Origin: Chloroflexota bacterium
GTDB taxonomy: Bacteria > Chloroflexota > Limnocylindria > QHBO01
Length of the DNA stretch: 64,000 nucleotides
Assembly: GCA_038040195.1 (NCBI GenBank)
Contig: JBBPIR010000001.1
Coordinates: forward strand, 553,141 to 617,140
Direction of reading: 5' to 3'
Numbering within the stretch: the stretch's first letter is position 1; each line of letters opens with the position of its first letter. The notes under the pieces were generated by a model. It did no database searches and was not told the origin of the DNA. It saw nothing but the letters and a program-made list of their open reading frames with translations. Positions 1 through 8,919 of this stretch are shown here, in pieces. The translations under genes and the position numbers were made by a program.

Positions 1-14
1 GAGGGAGGCTGCTC

Positions 15-494
15 ATGAACCGTCGTCTGTACCGATCGGTGGTCGATCGTCGCATCGGCGGGGTGGCGGCGGGAACCGCCACCTACTTCGACCTTGATCC
101 CTCGATCGCTCGCGTCCTGTGGCTGCTGCTCGCCTTCCTCTCAGGCGGCGTGTTCTTCGTCGTCTACCTGGTCATGTGGGCAGTCGTCCCTGAGGAGCCA
201 CACCCGACAGGGGCAGCCGCGCCGACCACGGCCGCGCCAGCATCGGGAGAAGCGGGAGATGAAACAGCCGCGGCAGCCGCCGCCGACACTGCTCCCGCGT
301 CGTGGCCCCCGCCTGCCCACGCGGCGGGCGGACCTGGCGGTCGGGTGATCCTGGGTGCCATCCTGATCGTGATCGGCGTCTGGTTCCTGGCCGCCGAGTT
401 CCTACCCTGGCTGAACTGGGACCTCGTCTGGCCCATCGGTCTGGTCGTCATCGGCGTCCTGGTCCTGGCTACCGCCCTCCGCCGCAGCAGCTGA
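15..494 (+). CDS. PspC-domain membrane protein
   Basis: 159 aa. Residues about 3-60 form a PspC domain: a basic N-terminus with a GGVAAG motif, the segment YFDLDPSIARVLW, then a membrane helix (about 34-57) ending in a VVPEE motif. A Pro/Ala/Glu-rich linker (60-105) leads to two C-terminal hydrophobic helices (109-155) like the LiaF/DUF5668 transmembrane region. PspC proteins are inner-membrane envelope-stress sensors or regulators; the role here is inferred from the domain only. A GAGGGAGG Shine-Dalgarno precedes the ATG. The 3' end overlaps the convergent glycosyltransferase gene by 93 nt, so the two mRNAs would have complementary tails. Confidence 0.88.
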   Translation: MNRRLYRSVVDRRIGGVAAGTATYFDLDPSIARVLWLLLAFLSGGVFFVVYLVMWAVVPEEPHPTGAAAPTTAAPASGEAGDETAAAAAADTAPASWPPPAHAAGGPGGRVILGAILIVIGVWFLAAEFLPWLNWDLVWPIGLVVIGVLVLATALRRSS

Positions 495-3400
495 GGAGCC
501 CGACCGCTCGCGAATCCGGCCGGCCAGGAGGTCGCGCCCGAACGACGCGAACGACGCCGCCGCCAACGACACGACGGTGGCCAACCCCAGGACGAAGAGA
601 TCGGTGCTGATCAGGGGCGGCCGGTCCCCCTGGGGCGGCCCCGGGAACTGGAACGCGTAGTTCCACGGCGGCAGGGCGCGGGCGGCGTTGACGTACCAGT
701 CGGGCATGGCCAGCGCCGAGTTGAGCGGGTAGATCATCAGCCCCGTCACGCCCACGGCGATCAGGAACGCAATCCCGTAGTCGCGCAACCATCGATCGCG
801 CAGCACCTCGTCCAGGACGTAGGCGACCGCCACGAACGCGAACAGCACCGCGGTCAGGTAGTGGTACTGGAAGGTCGCTCGCTCGATCCGCGCCCAGGGC
901 AGGTACTGGAACGCGAAGGCAATCACCACCAGCAGGAGCGCCCACGAACGCCGACGCCAGGCGAGCAGGAGCGCCACCCCGATGGCCGGCACGCTGGCCC
1001 AGAACAGGACCGGGTTCCCGCCGTTGTAGGTCACCGCTACGCGCAGGAGGTCGAATGAATGGCTGTAGAACCAGACCGGCTTGAGGTCCAGCGGCCAGCT
1101 CCACCACGGCGACGAGGCGGCGTGCCCGGCCTGCAAGCCGTAGTGGTAGCCGAACATCTGGGCGTGGAGCTCATCCATTGACCAGGCGTAGCCGGGGCCG
1201 CTGTTCGGGATCGCAAACGAGTGGCCCACGTCCAGCCAGGGGATGAAGGTGGCGACGTACGCCGCGAGCGGGACGATCAGCAGGCACACGAAGATCCACG
1301 GCCACGCGAAGCCGGCCATCTCGGCCGGGTGGAACCATCGGGCGTCACTCCCCGGTCGCAGCAGGCTGCGGGTGCCGCGGGCGAGCAGCAGGAACGCCGC
1401 GATGCCGAGGGCCACAACGGCAGGCCACCGGGCCTCGAGGCCGCGGAACAGGATCCCGAAGCCCAGCTCGACGATGCCCCCTGGCTGACGGCACGGCGAG
1501 GCGCCGCAGTCGAGGGTCTGGAATGCGATGACGAAGGACAGACCGATAGCGCCGACCACCACCCCCGTCGAGGCGACAGCCCACAGCTCGGAGCCGGACA
1601 GGCGCACCGGCCGGACCCAGGCCACCGCCAGCGCCAGGCCAAGCACGGCGAGCGCGATGAGGGTGAAGGCCCATGGCGGCCACGGAGAATCGGGCCATGG
1701 GGCGCCCATGCCAACCGCGACTGCCGCGAAGCCGGTCGCCGCCACGAGGATGAATCGGCCCAGCTGTGAGCGAAGCAGGACCAGGAACCACAGGCCGATG
1801 AGCGCGTACCAGCCCACCCACTTGGACGCGGCGGCCAGACCGATCATGACCCCCACCAGGGGCAGCACCCACCACGCTCTCCGGCGCCAACGGCCGCCCC
1901 AGATGGGCCAGAACAGGGCGTAGGCAGCCACGATGAAGAACGCGACGAAGATGTCGTTCATCGCGATCCTGCTCATCGCGAAGCTCATCAGGTCGATGGC
2001 CACGAACAGCCCGGCCAGGATGGCGATCGAGCGGCGCCGGAACAGCATCGCGGTGAAGGCGTAGGCCAGTCCGGCCAGCAGGGCCCCGAACACCGCCGCC
2101 GCCAGACGCCAGGCGTAGGCGTTGTCGCCGATGTCGAGGCTGACCAGCGCGCCGCCGTCGGCGCGCTGGGTGGAGACGATCAGCCGGCCGTGGTCATCGG
2201 TCTGGGAGGTGTCGCTGACGTCGAAGGCCAGGGCCAGCGGCTCGCCCTCGACCGGGGTCTCGTCGTAGACCGCGTACCCCGAGCGGCTGTCCCCGTGGGG
2301 CATGATGGCCCAGACCTGCTGTGGTCCTGCCACGTACACCAGGTTGGCCACCACGTCCCAGCCGAGGGCGCGGGCCGGACCGGGGAGCGGGATCGTGTCG
2401 TCCGGAATGATCCCGCCGCCGCGCAGAATCATCATGCCGCCGGTCGTGGCCGGGTGCTCGTCGGTGGCCGGCAGCGGACCGACCGGCACCCAGGTCAGCT
2501 GGTTCGTCCCGCGCCCGCTGGTCATCAGCATCCCGAGCGGTGGAGACTCGGGCGTCTCCGTGGTTTCGGTCCTCAGCGTCCCCGCGTCCAGCGAAAGCAC
2601 CACTTCTCGGTTAGGGTCGATGACGATGACCCGCGCGCTGACCTCGTCGTCGCCACTCACCGCACTCGCGTAGGTGATGGCGCTGACCGTCATCTCGCGG
2701 CGCGCCATCTCCGCTCCGGTCGCCCGCTCGAACACGGCCACCTCGTCCGGGCCGCGCACGACGAGTACCGAATCGTTGAGCGGCACGAGCAGCCCCAGGA
2801 CGCGGGACATGCCGGTCTCGATGCCGAACGTGATCACGGGCGGCGCGCGCTCCGCCCCTCCACTCAGGAACGCGTTCAGGTCCCAGGCTGCGATCGTGCC
2901 GCTGTCGCCCAGACCGGCCAGGAGCCGGCCGGTGTCCGGGTCCCAGGCCAGGCTCGACACCGGGCCATCGGCCTCCCAGCTGTCCACGACCACGCCGCTG
3001 GACGCGTCGCGGGCTTCGATCGTCCGGCTCCCATCCGAGGTGAACACGATCGAGGCGGGCCATGCCGAGGCCGTTTTCTGGGGCGCCACCGCCAGGCTCG
3101 TCGCCGGCGCATCAAGCTCGGTGCTGCCGCTCACCTGGTTCGGGTTCGCGACCACGATGCCGGCCGCGATGAGGTACTTGGCCAGCATGGGGTGGGTCCA
3201 CTCGTACGGGTCGCGGTCCCAGCCCCAGGTCCAGTTGGCCAGGTATTCGGCTGCGGTGCGGCCGTGATAGACCTCGTCGAAGATCATCGACCGCGGCACG
3301 TCCAGCCGCCACAGGCGCAGCACGAGGGCCAATGCCACCAGGCCCACGACCAGGGCCAGGTCCAATCGGTCCAGGCGTCTCGGGGGCTCGCGTTCGTCCT

Positions 3401-4919
3401 CCGCGACCGCGTCCTGGCGCAGCCAGCGCCAGCCGGGGCGCCCGCGCGCCGCCCGGACCGCGCTCGCCGCCGCGGCGGCCTCCTCGGCTGCTCCCACGTC
3501 GACCTCGGGAACGGCCTCGGCACGCCCTTGAGGTTCCCGGCGCAGCGCCTGCCAAACGATCCAGCCCAGCACGACCACCGCGCTCAGGGACACGAGGTAG
3601 ACGCCGAAGTCGCTGAAGACGGTGGCGGCCAGCAACGGGTCGCGGGCAAACGGCTCGCCCCCGATCCCGGGGTTGATGACCGGAGGGGAGGCGTACGACC
3701 AGTCCGCCGAGTAGACCCAGTAGATGTTCAGGAAGAACAGGGCCGAGAGGGCGAGGAACGCAACTGCCCACCGGACGGCCCTCCCCGCCAGCGGGGCCGC
3801 CAGCGCGATGGCCGGGAAGAGATACCGCTCGTGGACCCGGGTCGGCAGCGCGAAGAAGGCGACCGCCATGGTCAGCGAGCTCAAGAGGAGGCCCTGCATG
3901 TCGTCGCGCCGCGCCACCGCCACCAGGGCGACGATGGCCGCCAGGCCAAACAGCGCGATCCCGACCATGGCCCACGTCACGCCCAGGCCGCCCAGGCTGA
4001 GGGCGATGGCCTGGTCGTTTCCCCATTGCTGGACCTGCGGCAGTCCACTCCACGGGTTGCGCCACAGGTTGAAGGCGTTGATGGTGAGCCCCTGGTACTG
4101 GTTGGCTGCCGCCAGGAACTTGTCGATCAGGCCGGTCGTTGGATCCCCGGTGGGCAGAAGGGTCATCCCAAACGGGAGGAGCAGGGCCACCAGTGTTCCG
4201 AACCCTACCGCCAGCGAGGTCAGGACGCGGACCGGGTCGGGGCGGGCCGCGAGCGTCGGGTCCGATGAGCGGCCGAACAAGTGCCGTTTGAGCCCGACCA
4301 CGGCCACGATGGGAATGAGCCAGCCGAACTGGAACTTGATCAGGAGCGCCACTACGGCGGCCAGCCCGGCGGCTTCGGTCCACCCCCGGCCCAGGGCGTA
4401 CAGCCCGGCAAGGATGACGAGGACCCCGACTGCATCCATCTGGCCCCAGACCGCTGAGTTGAACACGGTCCCCGGGTTGAACAGATAGGCCGCGGCGCCG
4501 ATGAGGCCAATCCGGGCGCCCGATCCGAGCCAGCGAATGGGCGGCCGATCCCCGAAGAACCGGACCGCGATGAGGTAGATGAGCCATGCCACCCCGAGAT
4601 CGGCGGCGATCCCCGGGACCTTAACCAGGCCGCGAATGGGGCTGGCCCCCAGGATGGGTTCCAGGAAGCGGGACACTTCGCCCAGCAGCCACAGCACGTA
4701 CATGTAGCCGGGTGGGTAGTCGGCGAAATAGCCCGGCGCGTAGAACCCGCCGGGGCCGATATCGGCCAGGCGCAATGCCCATGCGCCGAAGGCGGTGATG
4801 TCGTTGTGGAAGCCGCTCAGGGGCAGGATCACGGCCGCGACAAGAACGCGCAGCGCGAGGCCGGCGAGTAAGAGCACGAGGAGGGTGCCGAACGGATCGA
4901 GGAAACGACGGGTCGGCAA
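402..4919 (-). CDS. Giant two-module GT-C glycosyltransferase (PMT/GT39-like) with beta-propeller-like insertion
   Basis: About 1505 aa, roughly twice a normal member. The first half is a polytopic GT-C module with an early acidic loop motif (HNDITAFGAWA) and YPPGYMYVLW. An Ala/Glu-rich linker follows. The second half is a PMT/GT39 module: FDEVYH acidic motif, the HPMLAKYL segment, then after a long soluble insertion WRLAAAVFGALLAG, SRIAMNDIF, and a PMT-type C-terminal four-helix region. The soluble insertion (about 310 aa) sits in the first external loop and has WD/PQQ-like blade motifs (SSLAWDPDTGRLLAG). PMT enzymes move mannose from polyprenyl phosphate to extracytoplasmic Ser/Thr; the acceptor here is unknown. 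I chose the TTG at 4919 because a TATACT -10 (4930-4935) lies between it and the upstream ATG 4955 and GTG 4964, which are the alternatives. Confidence 0.85.
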   Translation of the reverse strand: MPTRRFLDPFGTLLVLLLAGLALRVLVAAVILPLSGFHNDITAFGAWALRLADIGPGGFYAPGYFADYPPGYMYVLWLLGEVSRFLEPILGASPIRGLVKVPGIAADLGVAWLIYLIAVRFFGDRPPIRWLGSGARIGLIGAAAYLFNPGTVFNSAVWGQMDAVGVLVILAGLYALGRGWTEAAGLAAVVALLIKFQFGWLIPIVAVVGLKRHLFGRSSDPTLAARPDPVRVLTSLAVGFGTLVALLLPFGMTLLPTGDPTTGLIDKFLAAANQYQGLTINAFNLWRNPWSGLPQVQQWGNDQAIALSLGGLGVTWAMVGIALFGLAAIVALVAVARRDDMQGLLLSSLTMAVAFFALPTRVHERYLFPAIALAAPLAGRAVRWAVAFLALSALFFLNIYWVYSADWSYASPPVINPGIGGEPFARDPLLAATVFSDFGVYLVSLSAVVVLGWIVWQALRREPQGRAEAVPEVDVGAAEEAAAAASAVRAARGRPGWRWLRQDAVAEDEREPPRRLDRLDLALVVGLVALALVLRLWRLDVPRSMIFDEVYHGRTAAEYLANWTWGWDRDPYEWTHPMLAKYLIAAGIVVANPNQVSGSTELDAPATSLAVAPQKTASAWPASIVFTSDGSRTIEARDASSGVVVDSWEADGPVSSLAWDPDTGRLLAGLGDSGTIAAWDLNAFLSGGAERAPPVITFGIETGMSRVLGLLVPLNDSVLVVRGPDEVAVFERATGAEMARREMTVSAITYASAVSGDDEVSARVIVIDPNREVVLSLDAGTLRTETTETPESPPLGMLMTSGRGTNQLTWVPVGPLPATDEHPATTGGMMILRGGGIIPDDTIPLPGPARALGWDVVANLVYVAGPQQVWAIMPHGDSRSGYAVYDETPVEGEPLALAFDVSDTSQTDDHGRLIVSTQRADGGALVSLDIGDNAYAWRLAAAVFGALLAGLAYAFTAMLFRRRSIAILAGLFVAIDLMSFAMSRIAMNDIFVAFFIVAAYALFWPIWGGRWRRRAWWVLPLVGVMIGLAAASKWVGWYALIGLWFLVLLRSQLGRFILVAATGFAAVAVGMGAPWPDSPWPPWAFTLIALAVLGLALAVAWVRPVRLSGSELWAVASTGVVVGAIGLSFVIAFQTLDCGASPCRQPGGIVELGFGILFRGLEARWPAVVALGIAAFLLLARGTRSLLRPGSDARWFHPAEMAGFAWPWIFVCLLIVPLAAYVATFIPWLDVGHSFAIPNSGPGYAWSMDELHAQMFGYHYGLQAGHAASSPWWSWPLDLKPVWFYSHSFDLLRVAVTYNGGNPVLFWASVPAIGVALLLAWRRRSWALLLVVIAFAFQYLPWARIERATFQYHYLTAVLFAFVAVAYVLDEVLRDRWLRDYGIAFLIAVGVTGLMIYPLNSALAMPDWYVNAARALPPWNYAFQFPGPPQGDRPPLISTDLFVLGLATVVSLAAASFASFGRDLLAGRIRERSGSSAAAAEGGSQDQDADDDQTDGPDEVPVQPG

Positions 4920-4929
4920 GGCGGCGGTG

Positions 4930-4955
4930 AGTATAGCGCCGGGTTCCGCTACCAT
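4930..4955. promoter_or_regulatory. Divergent -10 elements for the glycosyltransferase pair
   Basis: On the minus strand TATACT (4930-4935) ends 10 nt before the TTG of the giant glycosyltransferase, predicting an almost leaderless mRNA. On the plus strand TACCAT (4950-4955) is well placed for a start near 4962 and a 35-nt leader carrying the GGGAGG Shine-Dalgarno of the GT2 gene. Neither has an obvious -35. Confidence 0.5.
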
Positions 4956-4996
4956 CCGCGCCACCCCTTGACCGGCCGCGAAATCCAGGGAGGCTC

Positions 4997-5752
4997 GTGA
5001 ACGAATCGGTCTCAGCCCGCCCCGCCCTGACGTTCTTCTTCCCCGCCTACAACGAGGAAGCGAACATCGAGCGGACGGTGGCGCGGGCCATCGACGACGT
5101 CGGGCCCCTGGCCGACTCGCTCGAGGTCCTGGCCATCGACGACGGATCGACCGATCGCACCCCGCAGCTGGCCGATGAGCTGGCCGCCGCCGACCCCCGG
5201 GTCCGCGTCGTCCACCAGCCCAACCGCGGCTACGGCGGCGCGTTGCAGGCGGGGTTTGCCAATGCCCGCGGGGAGCTGATCGCCTTCTCGGATGGCGACC
5301 TCCAGTTCGACCTGGCCGAGCTGCGCCGGCTGCTCGATCGGCTCGCGGACACCTCGCGCCCGGTCGACGCCGTCATCGGTTACCGCATCAAGCGGCGCGA
5401 CCCCGTCCATCGGCTCGTCATCGCCAAGACCTACAACGCCATCGTGTCGGTCCTGTTCGGGCTCCGGGTGCGCGACATCGACTGCGCCATGAAGGTCTTC
5501 CGACGCCACGTCTTCGACGGCCTGCGGCTGGATTCCGAGGGGCCGTTCCTGTCGGCCGAGCTGCTCATCAAGCTCAACGCGCGGGGCGTGCGAATGGATC
5601 AGGTGGGCGTCACGCACTACCCGCGGACCGCGGGACAGAACACCGGCGCCAGCTTCCTGAAGATCATCCGCACCTTCCGGGACATCTTCCGGCTGCGCTG
5701 GGCGCTGTGGACCGACCGGGAGCGGACGCTGGGGTCGTCGCTGGGAACCTGA
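4997..5752 (+). CDS. Family 2 glycosyltransferase, DPM1/polyprenyl-phosphate glycosyl synthase type
   Basis: 251 aa, GTG start with CAGGGAGG upstream. GT-A fold: FFPAYNEEANIERT at the N-terminus, the nucleotide-binding IDDGSTDRT, and SDGDLQFDLAEL carrying the metal-binding acidic motif. The C-terminus lacks membrane helices, as in soluble DPM1-type enzymes. Known members load mannose or glucose from a nucleotide sugar onto polyprenyl phosphate at the cytoplasmic membrane face. The divergent neighbour is a PMT-like transferase that would use such a donor, so the pair is likely a donor-synthase/transferase unit. Sugar identity cannot be read from the sequence. Confidence 0.9.
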   Translation: MNESVSARPALTFFFPAYNEEANIERTVARAIDDVGPLADSLEVLAIDDGSTDRTPQLADELAAADPRVRVVHQPNRGYGGALQAGFANARGELIAFSDGDLQFDLAELRRLLDRLADTSRPVDAVIGYRIKRRDPVHRLVIAKTYNAIVSVLFGLRVRDIDCAMKVFRRHVFDGLRLDSEGPFLSAELLIKLNARGVRMDQVGVTHYPRTAGQNTGASFLKIIRTFRDIFRLRWALWTDRERTLGSSLGT

Positions 5753-5759
5753 GCCCCGG

Positions 5760-6317
5760 CTACTCGATGGGTGGGCGGCCCTCGGACGGTGGGTGGCCCT
5801 CGGACGGTGGGCGGCCCTCGGACGGCCCCAGGTCGACGTCGAGCGAGTTCACGAAGTCGCGGAACACGGCCAGCTTCTGGTCGTCCTCGCCCAGCTCGCC
5901 GTTCGTCTCGGGCTCGACGCCGGCCTCGTCGAGCACCCGTTCGTCGACGTAGATGGTCGACCCGGTCCTGATGGCGACCGCGATCGCGTCCGAGGTCCGC
6001 GAGTCGATCTCCGTCTCCCCGCCCTCGGCGGTCTCCAGGTACAGGCGGGCGTGGAAGGTCCCATCGCTGACGTGGGTGACCACGACCCGGCTCAGCGAGC
6101 CGTGGACCGCCCCCAGCACGGTGACCAGCAGGTCATGGGTGAGCGGACGCTCGGCGCTGATGCCCTGCAGGCGCATGGCGATGGCGTTGGCCTCCGACGG
6201 ACCGATCCAGATGGGCAGGTATCGGTCCCGTTCGGTCTCCTTGAGAATCACCACGTGCTGGCTCGACAGGACGTGGACCCGCACGCTTTCGACGACCATC
6301 TCAATGAGCTGGGTCAC
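5760..6317 (-). CDS. Bifunctional nuclease family protein (DUF151)
   Basis: 185 aa. Residues 1-130 match the DUF151/BFN fold: VVILKETERDRYLPIWIGPSEANAIA, then DGTFHARLYL and SRTSDAIAVAIRTGSTIYVDERVLDEAG. A short region containing KLAVFRDFVNSL follows, then a repetitive Gly/Pro/Ser tail made of three copies of a 6-residue unit. Plant and bacterial relatives have been reported with nuclease activity; the in vivo role is unclear. The GTG at 6317 lies 6 nt after a TAGAAT -10 (6324-6329), so this mRNA is predicted to be leaderless; the ATG at codon 7 is an alternative. It ends 7 nt from the convergent GT2 gene. Confidence 0.88.
   Translation of the reverse strand: MTQLIEMVVESVRVHVLSSQHVVILKETERDRYLPIWIGPSEANAIAMRLQGISAERPLTHDLLVTVLGAVHGSLSRVVVTHVSDGTFHARLYLETAEGGETEIDSRTSDAIAVAIRTGSTIYVDERVLDEAGVEPETNGELGEDDQKLAVFRDFVNSLDVDLGPSEGRPPSEGHPPSEGRPPIE
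5771..5824. repeat. Three tandem 18-bp repeats in the 3' end of the DUF151 gene
   Basis: Three consecutive 18-bp units (5771-5788, 5789-5806, 5807-5824) that differ by one C/T change in the middle copy. They are in frame and encode the Gly/Pro/Ser/Glu tail of the DUF151 protein. They probably arose by slippage and may vary in number between strains. Confidence 0.9.
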
Positions 6318-6336
6318 GGCCCGATTCTAATGGCTG

Positions 6337-8553
6337 CTACTCGAGCACGACGCGGATGACCCGATCCGGGGTCAGCAGGTAGGCCGCCGGCGGGCCGTCC
6401 GGAGTGGACAGGACCTCCATGCCGAGGACCTCGTCCAGCAGGCCGGCGGCATCTCCTCGGCGGGGCGCCATCCACTGCCCGAGGAACGCCCCGTCGGCGC
6501 GCCCGAAGGCGATGATTCGCGCGTTGGCGGCGTCGTAGACGAAGAACTCTTCGCGGTCGCCGATGGTGGCGCTGTCCAGGAACTGGTAGTCCAACGGCTC
6601 GCGGACCGCGGCATCCGGCGGCGGATCCAGCGAGAAGTCCGACTGCGGGACCGGCGTGCCGAAGTTGACCCGGGTCACGGTCGCGCGCTGGAGGAGCCAC
6701 AGGTTGGCATCGGCGCGCAGGTCGCGGGCCGTGGCCGGGTTGAGGTCCGCGGCCCCGGTGAGGAACGACTCGGGTGGATCGGGGAAAGTGACCGGGATCA
6801 CCGCAGGCGGGGTCCACTTCCAGACCACGCCACTGGCGTCGTCCACCGCGTACAGGGTGAAGATCTCGAGCGGCGGCCGATGCTGGAGCGCGGTCAGCAG
6901 CCGGCTCCCCGGGGCCAGGTCCTCGATGCCCGCCAGGGGCATCCGGCGCGCCACGCGCTCCACAAGGTCCGCGCGCCACGCCTGGCGCGCGCGGTCGACG
7001 ATGACCACGTCGGTGGCCGCCGTGGCCAGCAGCCAGGGCTCGCCGGCCACGCCCCCGGCCAGCTCCTGGCCGGCCCGGTAGACGACCTCCGAGGTGCCGG
7101 TCGCCGGATCCACGCGGACCACCCGACCCCGACCGGTGTCGATGATCCACAGTGACGTATCGGAGGCGGCAACCATCCGTTCAGGCGAGACCGCGGTGAA
7201 CGCCGCCGCCAGGTCCACCACGGTCGTCAGCTCCCGGATGCGGGACACGGCGTAGAGGGCATCGAGCCGGCCGTCCAGCCGGATGCGGAGTGGTTCGAGC
7301 GCCGATTCCGACACCCCGACTCCCTCGGCCCGGTCGAGGGCTCGCTCGGCGTTGGCCAGGAGATCCTTTGCCTGCTCCGGGTCGCGCTCCACCAGGTCCT
7401 GGCCGTCGATCCGGTCCTCCACGGCGGCGATACGCTCCTGGGCCTCGGCGACGGCCTCGCGGGCCACCGTCAGGCGCGGGATGGCCTGCGTGGGATCCAC
7501 CGACGGGTAGCTGGCCACGGTGACGCCGGCGGCCACCAGGCCGGCGACCGCCAGCATGCCGAGCGCCCCCAGACGCCACCGGCGCCGCGCCTCGAGGGCC
7601 TCGGTGCGCACCACCCGTCGGGGGTAGTCCACCCGACGTCGGGGCATGAGGGCCATCAGACGTCCGATGAACAGGTCGAGCGAGCCTCCGAGCCGCGACT
7701 GCGCGTGATCCACGGCCTGGTCGGCGCGCCGGATGGCTCCGCCCACCGCATCGGCACCCGGCACAGGGCTGCGGTCCGGAAGCCCCGCCAGCGGGTCAGC
7801 CGGTCGAACCGGCTCGAGCCGATGGGTGGTCGCGGTGAGGCCGATCGCCGTCAGCTCGATCGTGATCAGGCCGTCGGAGCCCGAGCCGCCCCGATCCAGG
7901 AACAAGCGGTGCAGGTGCTGCGCGGCGGCCGCTGGCCGCAGGTCCAGCAACGCCTTGCGCGTGTCCTCGGCCCCGACCACCTCCGCCAGGTTGCGACTGA
8001 CCAGCGCCACGCGATCTCCGCCCGCCAGCTCGCCGGACCAGGTCACCGGCTCGATCTCGAGCGCCTCCCCCAGCGAGTCGGCGATCAGCCGGCCGGAGCC
8101 GAGGTCATCGCCCGCCGGCAGGGGCGGTGGCAGCTCATAGATGCGCTCACCGCGCACGATGATCGCGCCGGCGGGGCCGATCTTGGCCACGTGGAGCTCC
8201 GCGGCGCGGATGGCGACGCCGACCACGCTGATCCGCGCTACCCGGGTCAGGCCCACCCGTCCGCGGGCGTGGTAGAGGCGCCGGTTGGCCTGGGCAACGG
8301 CGCGGGCCAGGGTGTCGAGCGGACCGGCCGACAGGTCGTAGTAGTAGTCGTGCTCGATCGCCTCCAACGTCTGCCGGGCAGCCCGCACCGTGCCGGCCCC
8401 GGGCTGCGTCAGCTGGGCCAGCAGGTAGAGGCTGCCTTTGGTCCGGACCGGGGCACCAACGGTCGGCTCGTTGACCCGGACCAGGTCGGTCGCGTCCGGC
8501 GCACGCTCCGCCTCGGGGACGAGACCGAACCGGGTCGCCAGACGCTGGCTCAT
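6337..8553 (-). CDS. PP2C-like domain / transmembrane / beta-propeller protein
   Basis: 738 aa, not a family I can name firmly. Residues about 35-245 resemble a degenerate PPM/PP2C phosphatase domain (GSLYLLAQLTQ, LDTLARAVAQANRRLY, LHVAKIGPAGAIIVRG, GDRVALVSRNLAEVV) but I do not see the usual metal-binding Asp pairs, so catalysis is doubtful. A single membrane helix is at about 328-349. An Ala/Glu-rich, probably helical stretch follows (about 360-420), then a C-terminal six- or seven-blade propeller-like region (about 430-738). Expected topology is a cytoplasmic N-terminus and an external propeller. The ATG overlaps the dciA stop codon (ATGA), so it is translationally coupled to the dnaN-recF-dciA operon. 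Start fixed by that overlap. Confidence 0.75.
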   Translation of the reverse strand: MSQRLATRFGLVPEAERAPDATDLVRVNEPTVGAPVRTKGSLYLLAQLTQPGAGTVRAARQTLEAIEHDYYYDLSAGPLDTLARAVAQANRRLYHARGRVGLTRVARISVVGVAIRAAELHVAKIGPAGAIIVRGERIYELPPPLPAGDDLGSGRLIADSLGEALEIEPVTWSGELAGGDRVALVSRNLAEVVGAEDTRKALLDLRPAAAAQHLHRLFLDRGGSGSDGLITIELTAIGLTATTHRLEPVRPADPLAGLPDRSPVPGADAVGGAIRRADQAVDHAQSRLGGSLDLFIGRLMALMPRRRVDYPRRVVRTEALEARRRWRLGALGMLAVAGLVAAGVTVASYPSVDPTQAIPRLTVAREAVAEAQERIAAVEDRIDGQDLVERDPEQAKDLLANAERALDRAEGVGVSESALEPLRIRLDGRLDALYAVSRIRELTTVVDLAAAFTAVSPERMVAASDTSLWIIDTGRGRVVRVDPATGTSEVVYRAGQELAGGVAGEPWLLATAATDVVIVDRARQAWRADLVERVARRMPLAGIEDLAPGSRLLTALQHRPPLEIFTLYAVDDASGVVWKWTPPAVIPVTFPDPPESFLTGAADLNPATARDLRADANLWLLQRATVTRVNFGTPVPQSDFSLDPPPDAAVREPLDYQFLDSATIGDREEFFVYDAANARIIAFGRADGAFLGQWMAPRRGDAAGLLDEVLGMEVLSTPDGPPAAYLLTPDRVIRVVLE

Positions 8554-8909
8554 GACGGGCCTTCGGTCGCCCCCGGCCGAAGCACCACGGCTACGCCGCG
8601 CAGCTCGTACAGCGCGCCCGGGCGGCCGCGCTGGAGCTCGTTGACGGCCTGGGCCAGGCGATCGCCACGCAGCTTGAGCTCGGCGGCCAGGATCGGCTCG
8701 GGGGTCACGACGGTAGCCACACCGTTGTTCACGCTGACCAGGCGGCTCCACATGCCGTGGGGCGTGAGTCCGGCCGCGGCCACGGCCTCGAGCCATGCCA
8801 GGCGGGCCTGGGCCAGGGCCAGCTGCTCCGCCGCGCTGGGCCCAACGCACTGCAGGAGCGCGCGCTGGACAGCGCTCACCGCTTCCTCGGTCGTCGGCCG
8901 TTTGCTCAC
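8550..8909 (-). CDS. dciA: DUF721/DciA-family protein, probable replicative helicase loader
   Basis: 119 aa from a GTG start at 8909, 10 nt after the recF stop. The core matches DUF721: LTPHGMWSRLVSVNNGVATVVTPEPILAAEL, then LQRGRPGALYELRGVAVVL. DciA is the ancestral loader or operator of DnaB in bacteria that lack DnaC/DnaI, and a DUF721 gene directly after recF is typical of GC-rich Gram-positives. That context supports the assignment. Function in this lineage is inferred from family and position. An upstream extension of the reading frame overlaps recF out of frame and is not coding. Confidence 0.8.
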   Translation of the reverse strand: MSKRPTTEEAVSAVQRALLQCVGPSAAEQLALAQARLAWLEAVAAAGLTPHGMWSRLVSVNNGVATVVTPEPILAAELKLRGDRLAQAVNELQRGRPGALYELRGVAVVLRPGATEGPS

Positions 8910-8919
8910 GAGGCTTTCC

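Noticed and set aside
2190-4268. 692-codon plus-strand frame inside the giant glycosyltransferase
   Set aside because: Arg/His/Gly/Gln-rich antisense shadow with no recognisable domain.
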